DNA from: Welwitschia mirabilis
Lineage: Eukaryota > Gnetophyta > Gnetopsida > Welwitschiales
NCBI GenBank assembly: GCA_051453625.1
Contig: JBOZIK010000001.1
Span: 12,771,776 to 12,807,916 of the forward strand
Length of the DNA: 36,141 nucleotides
Reading direction: 5' to 3'
In this document: piece by piece, positions 1 through 11,474 of the stretch
Position numbering within the stretch: position 1 is the first letter of the stretch
Layout of the letters: every line of letters starts with the position of its first letter
Notes under the pieces: model-generated
The model's input: the letters and a program-made list of their open reading frames with translations, nothing else
The model's database searches: none
Told to the model about the DNA's origin: nothing
Translations under genes and position numbers: made by a program

Positions 1-779
1 TTTGTGCTGCTTCAAGTCAGGTCGACCAGACCTATATGGGGTCGACCAAATGTAGATAGGGTTAACCAGACTGTATGTAATCTTTAAATGGGGTCGACTA
101 GATGATCCATGGGGTTGATCGAACCTACACAGATGACCAAACTTGAAATGGTTTTCTAACTGTTATCTCACTTAATCTACTTGTTGTAAATGTCAGGTTC
201 CCTTCTAGCTATGTAATAATTATATTTTTGGGAATCCATTTCAAGAGTCTATAGTCAAAACTCAAGGAGAGATTGAACTTATTGAAAAGGTAGGTTGTAC
301 TCTTGGTTTGAAAAGCTTACCTTTGTAGCACCATTCTTCTCTCCCTCAGTACCTACCGATATATTAAATCTGAGTAATAATGCTCCATTGTTTGTACTTG
401 CATTTGATTGATTTAGAGCACAAAGGCTTCATCCCATCACTCACAGTTGAAGGAGCTAGAAGGTTGAGACTTAGCCTAGAAAAGTCCATTTTATGAAGGT
501 TGAGACTTAGCCTATAAAAGCCCGCTTTGTAAAGGTTGAAGGTTACCCTTGAAAACCTAGTAGATAGTGAAGTTACAGAGATCTGGTATAGTCTTGGTTG
601 TTGTTTGTCATTCGAGAGTGGAGTAGGGTCTATCCCGAACCACTATAAATCTTGTCTTCTGCATTATTTTGGTTTTGCTTATAAGTTTATGTCGTTATAT
701 CTTTGTTATTTTGTGATGTCCACTTTGGGTAGTAACAGTTGTTTAAATCCTTTTAAGAAATCCTGTTCACCCCCATTCT
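1..779 (+). repeat. Partial copia LTR (Sirevirus-like), left end outside window
   Basis: The first 130 bases hold several copies of a motif close to GGGGTCGACCAGA, including decayed forms with GTTAACC and GTTGATC. Bases 455-530 contain repeats of the type 'ggttgagacttagcct'. Bases 612-650 read 'gagtggagtagg...ccactataaat'. The same three blocks occur in the same order in the LTRs at 28289-29859 and 34331-35836, so this is the 3' part of a related LTR. The middle part (about 150-420) does not match those LTRs well, so it is a relative and not the same subfamily. It stops at about 779, roughly 20 bases before the expected LTR end, where chromovirus sequence begins. No coding function is expected. 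Confidence 0.65.
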
Positions 780-939
780 AAGTTTAAAATCAATTCTCAA
801 AGTGGACAAGGAATACATAGTCCATTTACGAGGAAATTGTCCAAACGATGCGAATTTAGATTAAGGAGAAATGGGATGCGAAAGTCCAACAAAGGAACAA
901 TACATTTCCTGAGACAACTCACTTTCACGTAAGGGAGGA
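780..939 (+). pseudogene. Chromovirus (Ty3/gypsy) pol 3' end: chromodomain relic and polypurine tract
   Basis: Translation from 802 gives a short stretch (VDKEYIVHLRG, then NCPNDAN) that resembles a chromodomain, the C-terminal part of chromoviral integrase that targets insertion to marked chromatin. The usual form is EYLVKWKGYP..ATWE. The aromatic residues expected near the end are lost and a stop follows at 862-864. The purine stretch AAGGGAGGA (931-939) lies directly before a TG-starting LTR, as a plus-strand priming polypurine tract should. The rest of this element is missing on the left, where the copia LTR fragment abuts it. The chromodomain call rests on few residues and is tentative. 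Confidence 0.45.
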
Positions 940-1512
940 TGATGCAAGAGTATCCTTAAAAAGTAAAAGTAAAAATAAAAAATGTGTTTTAGTTAGCTCC
1001 TAGAGGTCAATTTACCAACGTTTTAGTGTACTTGTGTAGAAAATAAAATCTGCCTTGTTTAAATGCCATGTAGGAATGAGTGGTCATTTAATTTAGCATA
1101 TACCGAATATGCTATGTTTAAAGGAATCTAGGTGTAAGGTACATGTTATATTTAGAAGCTATTTAGGGTAAAATGTGTAAGAGGCTAGTAATAAAGAAGT
1201 CCTGCATGATGAAAGTTCCTCTTGAAGCCTTATAAATAGAGGAAAGTGGTAGGTATAAAGGTTATCAAAGTAATCAAAGTGGTAAAATCTAGGGTGAGGC
1301 TTTTGGAGGCCACTGTTGAGGAGAGCTCGTAGAAGTTCTAGCACATGAGATTCCAGTTTGTAAGCTTGTACTTTTTATACTATTAATATAAAGCGATTCT
1401 TTCATTGCCTCCAGTACTTTGTTTCTTGTGTATTTCTTCTTTCTTTCTGTCTCTCACTGAATACACAATCCCAAAAATGATGTTGGGGTTTCATTGCGTT
1501 AGCTCTACATCA
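940..1512 (+). repeat. Chromovirus LTR (3' LTR or solo remnant)
   Basis: The stretch starts TGATGCAAGAG directly after a polypurine tract. It holds a TATA box at 1231-1238 and ends near a CA at about 1512. The right edge is uncertain because no partner LTR or target-site duplication is visible. The short reading frames inside it (1159-1344 minus and 1405-1614 plus) look like chance ORFs. Confidence 0.45.
1231..1238 (+). promoter_or_regulatory. TATA box in chromovirus LTR
   Basis: TATAAATA lies about 290 bases into the LTR, a normal place for the start of the U3-driven transcript. Sequence match only. Confidence 0.4.
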
Positions 1513-2393
1513 ATAACACAGCAAGACATATGTTATGTAGCACATCACAACGTAGGTAACAAGTTATCTTTTCCTTTTCTTGTTACTCTGCCAGCTGCCA
1601 CCTTTCTGTCATAACTTCAACAATGTCAGTGCCTCTCTTACTCATCACTGATGTCATCATCCTGTGTTAGTGGAGACTACATTCAACACAAGAGTATTTA
1701 CTGAATATACCTTCCCATGTTTGATTAACTTTGACCATACACCACCACTGTCTCTCTATTTCTGATAACTAAAATATCAAACAGAGTCTTCTATCATGCA
1801 GGATGTAATGACATTGTTTGTTTCTTGATGCAGACTCTCCTTTGGCAGATTTCAGGGGCTTCACCATGTCTAGGATTAAGAAGGTTATATATTATCAATT
1901 AGATCAGAGATTTCCTACAGGTTCTGCCTCCTTGTGGTCTTGGAGTTTGGTCCATGATTTGTTCTTTATCTATCTTAATAGATGAAACTCCCAAGTAAAC
2001 TTATACACAGAGGACATGCTAAAACAACATCATGTATTTTTATGCACATTTTCTGACAATTTGTTAGTGCTTAATACATAATCCATATCTCTCAAACTTT
2101 TTTATTAGGACGTTTATGATTCCATACTTCACCATTTTGAAAATCTCTAAGGCATGATATTTTATCAATGTAAATATATTTAGTAATTGCAAGAAATGGA
2201 CACTTTGATTATTAATATTATGGTTCTTCAAAGCATCCTGAATTGTCTGAGGATTTTCATTATGTGATTATGTGTATTGACATCCAGTCATCTTTAAGAG
2301 TTTTCTTTCTAGGAAGATGCTATTTTAATTTATGCATTAAAATTAGACTACAGTTATATCGGCTTCAATGGTCTGTGGATATTCCATTTTCAG
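1513..2393. other. Unassigned AT-rich DNA, possible intron upstream of the IMPACT exon
   Basis: I see no repeat or long reading frame here. The stretch ends in a pyrimidine-rich tract and CAG (2391-2393) that could be the splice acceptor of the following exon. The family motif expected just upstream in the protein (an acidic DDDGE-type block followed by AGG) is not encoded here, so upstream exons should lie left of the window. Confidence 0.4.
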
Positions 2394-2601
2394 AAAATGA
2401 ATGTTGATACACACTTTATTTTAAAATTCTGCAAGATGGTGGTGGTATCAAGATGGTTTGGAGGAATATTACTTGGGCCCAACAGGTTCAAACACATCAA
2501 TAATGCTGCACGTTCACTACTCGTACAGTGTGGTTATATTAAAGGGGAGGGTGTACAAAATTGCACACAACAAACACAGGACAAGTTTAGTAATAGGAAA
2601 G
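2394..2601 (+). CDS. Exon of an IMPACT-family (UPF0029/YIH1) protein
   Basis: The frame from 2394 encodes VVVSRWFGGILLGPNRFKHI followed by NNAARSLLVQCGY. This is the hallmark block of the IMPACT/UPF0029 domain; animal IMPACT has SRWYGGILLGPDRFKHINN here. IMPACT and yeast YIH1 bind GCN1 in the cytosol and restrain activation of the eIF2-alpha kinase GCN2 during amino-acid starvation. The exon is framed by a good acceptor (CAG at 2391-2393) and a donor (GTAATG at 2602), leaving a phase-1 end. If unspliced, the frame runs to a stop at 2655-2657. Eight or nine extra residues (about 2409-2435) stand between the MN pair and VVVSRWF compared with the usual spacing; a second acceptor, GCAAG ending at 2435, would remove them. 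No clear downstream exon was found: an acceptor at 2688-2690 gives only about a dozen codons before a stop. It could be an intact exon or an exon relic. Confidence 0.75.
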
Positions 2602-5600
2602 GTAATGTTACATACTATTTTTCGCCTTCTTGTTATTCAGTTAATTTGAATTACTAAGAAACTGAGTACATTTGCACATTCAATTTTCAGAAGTTTTGAC
2701 AACTTATCTTCTGGTATTACCATGAAGCAGGGACAAAGTCAGTCAAACCAAATGTGAGATGAAACATAACCAACCAGTTCCGCTTCTGATGGTGTAGCTT
2801 CTTTCATTACAATATTCAATATAAAGTTGAAGGAATCAGACATGAGAGCTGTTGATTCTGCCAATTTTCGATGCACACAAACATGTCCTTTCATTGCCTT
2901 GCATTTTTCAAAGTGTTTTATACACTATTAATGTATCACATAAAATTTCACTCTTAAGATGGAGAAAATAAACTTGAAGGGATGTTGCTTCAGGTATGCT
3001 ACTCAGCTGACACTAGCATGCAGTGTGCATGAAGTGGTAGTTTTCTTATTAATTTTGTATAGCTCGACAATATTGTGACTACTTAAAAGATCTATTTATT
3101 GCATAAAATGTCAAACTCTGAAGATGATAAAAATACGCTTAGTTAGAGAGGGGTGCTGCTTCCAAAGACCTGGAAATACCTTAGGTCAACCCAGAAACCC
3201 ACTATAACACTTGTAAAGGTGACAACTTTATTTTTCAAAAAAAAAAAAAAATCAACAATGGAAAATACAAGATTGTACAAGAATGCTAGAGCCTTAAGGA
3301 ATTTTAGAAATTTAATAATTTAAGAATAAACCAATGGAAATTTCCAAGATTTTTAAGCATAAGCCCTTTAGGAAATTCAGAGGGATGTCTGACGAAATGG
3401 ATAAATAAGTGATCGGGACAAATATGTGTAAACATAGAAAATGACCTATGCAGCTGTAGATTTAATGCTGAAGAAGAGGGAATAGTTGATTTTTTAAACA
3501 TCAGAAGAATCTCTTACAAGCATGAATGGAATATGAGATTAGCGTACAGCATTCAATTGGCAGATCTGAAACAGCATAACTAGGATTTGGCCTTGTTCAA
3601 TTACTGTGCAGCTCTTTAGAAGTTCTGTGCAGCTAGACATTCTTGCACATGATTTTCTTTCTTTGAAACAATCAATTTGATCATTTGTTTCAAAGAATTT
3701 TAGATTTTTTGTTTTATCTTTAATATTTATACACTTTTTTTAAAAAATTTATTTTCTAAAAGGGAAAATTTCTAGATTTAATAATAAAGAAAATAATTTA
3801 TATTTCAAAAGAAAGTTACAAAGAAAAAAATTATCAATCTATATTTTCTTACACAAATAAATGACTTTTTGAGAAGATAAATAAAATCTGAAAAAACAGA
3901 AAGGAAATAAATCCATCTGAAAATTTGGGATTCCTTGAGTAATAAGAGAAAAGTAGTGGTTTAAAAAGACTTCATTAATTAAATTTTTCTCTCTTAGCTA
4001 AAATAGTTTGCCATTTACATAGAGAAAATGGAAAATGGGAACAAGTATTAAAGGTTAGAAATCTAAATCATTCTGAAAATTTCTTTGAAGACTAATGAAG
4101 TCTCTTCAATTTAAAATGGATTGTAAAAATTATAATATTGCTTAAAGAACTGTATGCATTTCAATACATATGGAAAGTCGAAATAGCAAGATAAGAACAA
4201 TTTTGATCTTTAGAAATATGTAATAGTCTTTGAAGTTATTCACCAAATTTGAATGTAATTAAACAGGGAAAACAGAATTATCCTAAAACTATAGTAGTGA
4301 TTTTTCTGTGGGACAGATACATTATCATGTCTATATTCAATATTACTCTTACAAAATGAATAGGATCCTCTTAGACATTGTTTTCTATACTATTTGCGAG
4401 TACTAAAGGTTTTGGACTTTGTTTTCTTTTTTCTCTTTCTTCATGATAGCAACAACTTTGTTAAGTGATAGATGAATATTGTTTTTTGTCATTTACTGCT
4501 TCATGTATTATGGCAACTTTGGAAAGAGCATAATTGAAGATTCTTTATAAGAATAGTCTCATGTTTTATGTGTTCGACATTAATTATTTATTTATAATTA
4601 ATTGTTGATGCATAGAAAGAAAGCTTGGAAATTTCAAATGGATTTGTAGTTCAAAATGGAATGCTATTGTTCCCATATTCCAATTTTCTTGTTTAGGAAT
4701 ATGATTTGCCATTTTATTTATTTACAATTAATTCTTAATGAATACAAGGAAAGCCTGGAAATTTAAAACGATTGATAGTTTGAAAATGTAATGTTGTTGT
4801 TCCCATATTCCAATTTTCTTTCTCTATTCTTGTCTAGCCTTTCATGAGTTTATGGATAGGCAATCTAGACTTTTTATCATTTTAGAATGATCTCATGTTG
4901 TTTTCTCTTTTAGCCCTTAGTGGTCTAGGTTGATCATAATATAGATTTCTACTTTTTGTAATGACTTCATAGACAAAATCCACCTCACATATTCAGTTGT
5001 TGCTATGGTTTCTCAAATGTGAGTCATGTTGTATACAAGGACGAAGCATCATGCAACTAATACGGTTTTGGAGCTACCCTTTGTGATGGATTCACAATGT
5101 AGATCTGGCACCACATTATGCATGCATGATGTCTTGATTAGCATGTAATTATGGGTTTTTACCTTCTTTAAATTATTTAGAAACCTAATTTTTCAATAAA
5201 GATTTTCTAATTATATTATTATAAAGAGTGGAATCTTTATTCATTATATTCTTATTTCTTAACTATAGATTAACTCCTATTTTAATTAACATGGTTTAAA
5301 AGGTAAAAAATAATGCACAGAAATATGATAAAAGACTTTAATAGAGCATTAACATAAGTAAAGGCTAGTGATGAGATATTTATTCTAAAACAACAATGAT
5401 AAAAGAAATGATAGTTTACAAGAATAAGAAGTAATACAAGTGTTAAAAAGTGTTGGAAAGTGCTTGAAAACCTATGGGCGCATCTTATAATTTATAAGCC
5501 CCAAAAAATTGTTATGATGTAATGAAATTTTTATATAATTTACTAGAAAATGTATTCTGTAGACGTTTTATGATTTACGCAAGATGCGAGTTGTAGAGAA

Positions 5601-5810
5601 TATAATGACATGAGATGATTTGATAAAAAAACAAATGTAAAGAAAAATTTTAATGCTAGGTTTTGGCCATTACCTATCTTTACTTCCACAAGAAGTTCCT
5701 TGTACAATGCCTTTACATTTTGAATTACTTTAGACAGATGTCATTAAAAGACACTTTCACATGTCCTTTATTATAATTGATTGAGCTTGACAATCAAGCA
5801 AGCATCATTT
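2602..5810. other. Unassigned AT-rich intergenic or intronic DNA
   Basis: No coding family is recognised. There is an A-run at about 3237-3252 and a tandem duplication at 4583-4820. The minus-strand frame 3304-3501 (65 codons) matches nothing I know and is probably chance. Part of this may be intron or 3' flank of the IMPACT-like gene. Confidence 0.4.
4583..4820 (+). repeat. Two-copy tandem duplication, 130-bp period
   Basis: Copy 1 (4583-4690) and copy 2 (4713-4820) align with an offset of exactly 130. Both begin with a TTATTTATTTA-type stretch, share 'ggaaatttnaaa', and end in the identical block TCCCATATTCCAATTTTCTT (4671-4690 and 4801-4820). Divergence between the copies is moderate, so the event is old. 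Confidence 0.7.
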
Positions 5811-5950
5811 NNNNNNNNNNNNNNNNNNNNNNNNNNNNNNNNNNNNNNNNNNNNNNNNNNNNNNNNNNNNNNNNNNNNNNNNNNNNNNNNNNNNNNNNNN
5901 NNNNNNNNNNNNNNNNNNNNNNNNNNNNNNNNNNNNNNNNNNNNNNNNNN
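5811..5950. other. Assembly gap (140 N)
   Basis: Run of N. The length differs from the 100-N placeholders elsewhere, so it may be an estimated size. The reading frames that cross it are artefacts. Confidence 0.95.
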
Positions 5951-6040
5951 GAACTATTATAATTTGTTAAAGAAGATGCAAACTAGCTTAGATGAGAACT
6001 TAGTAATTTCATTGAGTAATAGGTGCGGTGTGACATGAAT

Positions 6041-6186
6041 TTGTACCACCATTAGGAGAAGCAAAACTAACCATTTGCAATGGAGACAAAGGAATCTCTT
6101 TGTTATCTATGCAACTTTGAACATAAAGAGATTCCTTTCTCTCCATTGCAAATGGTTATGTTCCACTTTTCCTAATGGTGATACAA
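6041..6186 (+). repeat. Near-perfect 146-bp inverted repeat (hairpin; MIR- or foldback-like)
   Basis: The left arm 6041-6104 is the reverse complement of 6120-6186, with about six mismatches and two small indels and a loop of about 15 bases (6105-6119). The longest uninterrupted paired blocks are 19 bp (left arm 6068-6086, from TAACCATTTGC to GGAGA) and 14 bp (AAAGGAATCTCTTT, 6088-6101). The outer ends TTGTA/TACAA also pair. Plant microRNA precursors and young foldback transposons both look like this. I see no target-site duplication outside the arms. No coding potential. Confidence 0.8.
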
Positions 6187-6565
6187 CAAGATCCAAATAA
6201 GAAACCTAGTGGATTACTTTTGTGGTTACTATTTGATGTTGTTATAAGACACTCAAATTTAGCAAAGGATGCTATATAGTGAAGGTTATAGCACTCTGTA
6301 GTATGATAAATTTAAGTTTTAGCTCAGTCTAAAAAATAATAATAATAAAAACCATAGTACCAAAAAGAAGTAGAGAAAGCTATGTTCTAAATTAATGCAA
6401 CTTATTCAAATCCATTGTGATCTAATTTATTATGTGATCAATGTTAATTTTTTATCCATCCTATGGTTGTATCTCAACACTATACATTCATGCTTATTCT
6501 TCATGATTGATATTGATGATGACCCTTGTATCGAGAGTGGTAAATCACCTCTCATACGAGTTCCT
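6187..6565. other. Unassigned AT-rich DNA
   Basis: No recognisable feature. Contains a short (AAT)n stretch near 6331-6345. Confidence 0.4.
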
Positions 6566-6643
6566 NNNNNNNNNNNNNNNNNNNNNNNNNNNNNNNNNNN
6601 NNNNNNNNNNNNNNNNNNNNNNNNNNNNNNNNNNNNNNNNNNN
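6566..6643. other. Assembly gap (78 N)
   Basis: Run of N; the flanks are not duplicated. Confidence 0.95.
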
Positions 6644-9233
6644 TCAAGCATAGGGTGTGTTTGGTGAGGAACAACTTACTCCTTTGACACCTATTGATCT
6701 TGCAAGTTTAAGTTAAATAGTAACTTGTCATGTTTAATTTGTTATGGAAAGAGGATTATCCTAATGCAAAGATGTCACTAAAACATTTGTCGTGAGACCT
6801 TAAGGAAGAATTTTTTCCTTTAAAATTTTATTTTATTTAATAATCAAAGGTGTATAAAATAGCATTTCTTGTCCCCTTACATGAAGAGTAGATGACCATT
6901 AACATGAAATAGAGGATGCTCTCTTGAAATCTTTTCATTCAAGGACTTTATGAACGATTAGGGTCATTGTTAGTAATGTTTTTGGACCATGCTTAAAGGA
7001 AGTCAATCATGCTATGCAAGACCATCTTACTCAACAAAATGACCTTCATATCTTCTTTTCAAAGATGACTACGAACGTGACAAGGTGGAATTTTATAGGA
7101 TTTGATAACATAACTACATCACCTTAGTTTTTAACATTCTAATTTTAGTTATCATGGCCATAATTACTAACATTGTTGGGATGCCAAAAATGTAAGATAC
7201 ATGAAAATAAAGAGATCATCCCAACACTTTTAGAACATCATTTTATTGTGAAGCCTTTGATTAGGCACTAGTAGCTCATGAGAAGGATGCCTCCAAATCT
7301 AAATTTTTGATTAATATATGACAAGATAAGTATCATCCCATTGATTGGCTTTTTATGCCTATGGTTTTCCATTGCATCATTGTTTATGTGCTACCAAAAC
7401 AAAGGAACATCAAGGTTTCTTACTTTCTATTTATAAATCCAATGCATCAAAGTGCATACTAGAAGAAAAACCTCAATGGAGTGATCTATGCCTTGCCAAT
7501 GCTAATAAACAAAACTTTGCAAAAGGAATGGGACAATCTCATGGACTTATACATGAGAGGTTGAAAGAAAAGATTTTAATCTTTGCATACTCATATGAAG
7601 ACTCAGTATTTACCCAACAACGTTTTGAGTACAAATTAAAGCATGAATGTTGAAAAAGTTTAATAATTCAAGACTAAAAGTTATGAACACTTTAATAAAC
7701 TACATGTCTTAGCTTAATATTAAGTCAAACATTATTAATGGAATCATAGAATAATAAATTACTTTATTATTTTAGTTAATAAGTGTAGACACATATACAC
7801 GTTTTCATGGCTTAATAAAATTCTTAAAGTTGAGTTAATGGTATAATTATTAATGGGCTGATGGATTAAAGCAATTCCAAGTGTATCCAATGATAGCAAT
7901 AAGCACTATTGTTAGCGTTAATCATATTGTTAAAGGTCATCTTCCTTTATAGAGAATATTAAATAAAGTAAAGATCATTTAAAGGTGTACTTTAGACTAT
8001 AAAAATCCTTAAATAACCTCTATTTATCTTGAAGGGATTGGATATGAAAATTCTTTTGAAATTTTAACCAAAACACTCCTTCACTCTGGTTTTATGTATT
8101 TTAAGGAAAATATTGAGAGAATTTTGTATGTGTATATATTGCTATAAATCTATTTTTCAAATATTTTTAACATAAAGAGATCATATGTGAGCACTCTAAA
8201 ATTCATGTTCTACATGTATTAATGTAAAAGGTCTTATCAACATGACTTGATAAAATTTTTTTAAATAGTTATAGATAGTGGTGAGTATACAAGTATTGAA
8301 CTAACAAAACTATGTATTTGCAACAAACGGGAATTGTTCTCACAACATTGTCACTTTAATATGATAAAAAACTTATATTATGACTAAGTAAAAATTCATT
8401 ATGACAAGAGAGATTAAAGAATGAAAGAACTTTATGTACAAAATAAAACATATTTACAACTGCACTTTGTCAAACCACATTAAGTGTATCATTAATGGAG
8501 AAAGGAAATCACATAGTTAGGAAAGCATCTAAGTGGTAAAAGGTATTTAGAAAATCATTTATAACAATTCATGAAGTTTAGATATGTTCATTGACATTGT
8601 AAAAATTCTTAGACAAAATGATTCATCCTATTAGGCAAAAGTGAAATATTAAGTAAAATTTTTGAAATTTATGCTTTTTGCATTGGAAAAAATATGTTCA
8701 TTAGGCATAGGTTGAGTCATTCATTAAAACAATAAGTTCTTTATGATTTAACATATTTCAAATAACGGATATTGACCATTAGAATCATTTACTGCAATCC
8801 TCTATGCTTAAATAGACTAAAACTGTATTCTAGTTTATAAAATTTAACTTATAGATCATGAAAAATGCATGTCAAAAACTATAGAATTTGAGTGTGAAAT
8901 TATAAGTGAATCATTTAATAACATTTATTGCATGTAATAGGTTTAACAAGCACAAAACTATGTATGATATTTCATGAGAAGTACTTGCTTTAGAAACATG
9001 CATTTTGTGTGAAACTAAAGTAAGAAAGAAAAAATAAGAAGAAAAAAGTTGACATAAAGAGTAGAAAGAAAAAATAAGAAGAAAAAAGTTGACATCTAGG
9101 AACTCTTTAAAATCTGTTTATTATAGTGTACTTACAAATAAGAGAGTGATTTCTTAGTCATAAACACAATGATTAATTGAATGTAAACAAAACATGTGTA
9201 CAATATGCAAAAAAAATGTTTGAATGTTTGTTT
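6644..9233. other. Unassigned AT-rich DNA
   Basis: The longest open frame (7345-7653, 102 codons) matches no family I recognise. Its codon use looks like the surroundings and it has no visible domain. Bases 7648-8110 have some LTR-like traits (a TGTTG start and a TATAAAAA at about 7999), but no partner copy, primer site or polypurine tract was found, so no element is called. Confidence 0.35.
9024..9095 (+). repeat. Short tandem duplication, 40-bp period
   Basis: A purine-rich block of 32 bases, ending GTTGACAT, occurs at 9024-9055 and again at 9064-9095 with no difference seen. Confidence 0.8.
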
Positions 9234-9449
9234 TAGACGAAAATATTAATAAATTGAAAAACACATAAAAAAACCTAAATAGATATTCTAANNNNNNNNN
9301 NNNNNNNNNNNNNNNNNNNNNNNNNNNNNNNNNNNNNNNNNNNNNNNNNNNNNNNNNNNNNNNNNNNNNNNNNNNNNNNNNNNNNNNNNNNTAGACGAAA
9401 ATATTAAGAAATTGATAAACACATAAAAAAACCTACTTAGATATTCTAA
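9234..9449. other. Assembly gap with duplicated flanks
   Basis: 100 N at 9292-9391. The 57 bases before it (9234-9290, from TAGACGAAAATATTAA) reappear directly after it (9392-9448) with about four differences. This suggests two unmerged contig ends, perhaps two haplotypes, and not a true tandem repeat. Confidence 0.8.
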
Positions 9450-9621
9450 AACTTCACAAACTTGAGTACAAAATAAATTTTTTACTTGCATAAAAACACT
9501 CTAATTTGATTAAAAAACAAGGCATTAAAAATTAAACTTTTGGAAAACTACAAGTAGAAGAAATGTAAGCAAATTTAAAATCAGAAAAGAATGCAAATTT
9601 GGGAATTTTTTGGAAGGAAAC

Positions 9622-9691
9622 ATGTAAGGACCTCTTTATAAAAGGTTTCAAGAAATTAAGATGTAAGGACCTCTTTATAAAAGGTTTCAAG
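9622..9691 (+). repeat. Short tandem duplication, 39-bp period
   Basis: ATGTAAGGACCTCTTTATAA and the following 11 bases occur at 9622-9652 and 9661-9691, identical as read. Confidence 0.8.
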
Positions 9692-10997
9692 TAAGATTTG
9701 TAAAAAGGTATATATTAGAGGGGGTTTTTCTAGGGTTTGCTAAAGTTACAGGAAACATACATGCTTGATGCTAGTGGTTTTTATGAGAAAGGATAAAAAA
9801 GGCTAATAAAACATTTTTTAAAAATAGAAGAAAAAATAAGAAAAATGGAAATAGTAAAAATATATTAAAATTAATTATCTAAAAAAAGTGGATGAGATTT
9901 GAGATCAGTTTACTAGTGTTTTGAAATAAAAGATGGAAATGTTAAATGGAAAACAATAGAAAGAGGGGAGAAACAAATAGGAAATTCAAATATTTAAAAG
10001 ATTTATATTAAAAGAACTTTACTTCTATTTAAAGAATATAATATAAATCCTAATTTCATGGAAAACTATCAAAAAATAACATCTACTCACATTTTAATGT
10101 TGAAAACCTAATAGAAAAGCATGAAAACTTTAAACAATGTTGAAAATGTGAAGTATAAACATGGCAAAAAAAAAAAAAAAGAAAATAAAAAAAAAAAGTT
10201 TCCATAAGATGGAGATATGAAATAGAAAATAACACCCCTTTATTATTTTTAAATCATTGAAATGCTTACAAAGTAATACTTAGCACCAAAATTCCTTAAA
10301 ACTAATGAAATGGACCCGTCTCGAACATACTAAAGCCTCTTCTTGGGTGCAAATTATACAAAAGTGGATTAGGTGATGGATAGTGATCTGATATAGTGAG
10401 ATAGTCAAGTAATAGTGGTAGAATTTCATTAAACTAATAAAAATGGCTCTAAAATCACTATAAAAATGAAGAAATTGATAGAATATGGGCTTCACAAGAG
10501 ATTAGATGGCTTGAATATTTACGTAACTAGGTTATCTAGTAAATTTTGGGTCAAATTTTATTTTTTGACTCTTGAAACATGAAAAAATAACAAATTTGAC
10601 ATTCTGGAAAGGTTGAAAATCATCAAAAACATGTCTTGAAAGTCTTGGATTCCTAATGGAAGATTAGGTATAATTTATATGTTATGGGAACATTATATGG
10701 ATCCCTTAGAATTCATGTTGATCACATAAGAATTTCCTTGATAATTGCGATGACCCTAGGAATCATTGTTTGTAGTAGTATTGGATCATTAGTGAGGTTT
10801 GCACCACATGATCAAGCTAATTGACAAGGTGTCACATAAGCATGAGATGTCTTAAACATTAATCTCATGAGTTCTCCACCTCTTCATGATAGCCTAATTA
10901 CATCCTTGTCCTAGCTCCTTATCATTAACTCTAAGCATGATTATCAAAAAATGCTCTAAAAGGAGTTAAAATAATTGCAATTTGTTTTCTTTTGTTG

Positions 10998-11031
10998 TCT
11001 TCTTCTTCTTCTTCTTCTTCTTCTTCTTCTT
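10998..11031 (+). repeat. (TCT)n microsatellite
   Basis: About eleven uninterrupted TCT units. Confidence 0.95.
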
Positions 11032-11474
11032 TGGTCATGGCCATACATAATCAACTACTTCAAAATATAACTAGACTCCTCTAAGTGCAACATAAGGTCT
11101 CAAAAACCTTATAAAACATAGGAGAAATGTATGTGATTTTGATAGAAAAGAAGGCATTATCTACCAAAATTTAGTATAGTTTTTTAAAAATATAATAAAA
11201 TTCTTTGAAGTGCAACATAAAAAACCTGATGCGATGCCAAATTGTATGTATTTGATGGGGTGTTATGAGCCATTTTGTAGGATATCTATATAGGTTTAGA
11301 TGCAATTCTGTGGATTATGGAGGATTGATGGAAGATCTTAGAAATGTACAATTCTTGGCATGATTAGAGGTATTTAAGGCACATTGTGATACACATGCCT
11401 TTGGAGGAAGGTCACTGATGAAAAAGATTAGCTTCTCTTGAGTTAGAAGGACAAAGAAGACGGTTGTCCATTCT

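Larger units (their letters stand above)
9450..11226. other. Unassigned AT-rich DNA upstream of the gypsy element
   Basis: No gene or element recognised. It includes an A-rich tract at 10166-10198, a short tandem duplication at 9622-9691 and a TTC microsatellite at 10998-11031. The minus-strand frame 10280-10495 has no recognisable content. Confidence 0.4.

Noticed and set aside
1834-1883. Possible extra exon of the IMPACT gene between a CAG acceptor and a GTTATA donor, phase-compatible with the exon at 2394.
   Set aside because: The peptide (SPLADFRGFTMSRIKK) does not match the family segment expected before the SRWFGG block, and short stretches with fitting splice sites are common.
2691-2760. 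Downstream exon after the acceptor at 2688-2690.
   Set aside because: In the phase left by the donor at 2602 it gives only a dozen codons before a stop; the better-looking frame is not compatible with that donor.
3237-3252. A-run as the tail of a retroposed gene.
   Set aside because: No open or decayed reading frame and no target-site duplication were found next to it.
4018-4860. Inverted repeat between AGAAAATGGAAAATGGGAAC near 4022 and the TCCCATATTCCAATTTTCTT blocks.
   Set aside because: The match fails a few bases beyond the low-complexity core.
7174-7225. 9-bp inverted repeat GTTGGGATG/CATCCCAAC as MITE ends.
   Set aside because: Arms are very short, there is no target-site duplication and no second copy in the window.
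7345-7653. 102-codon open frame as a gene.
   Set aside because: No recognisable domain, no splice or promoter context, and length within chance for this much AT-rich DNA.
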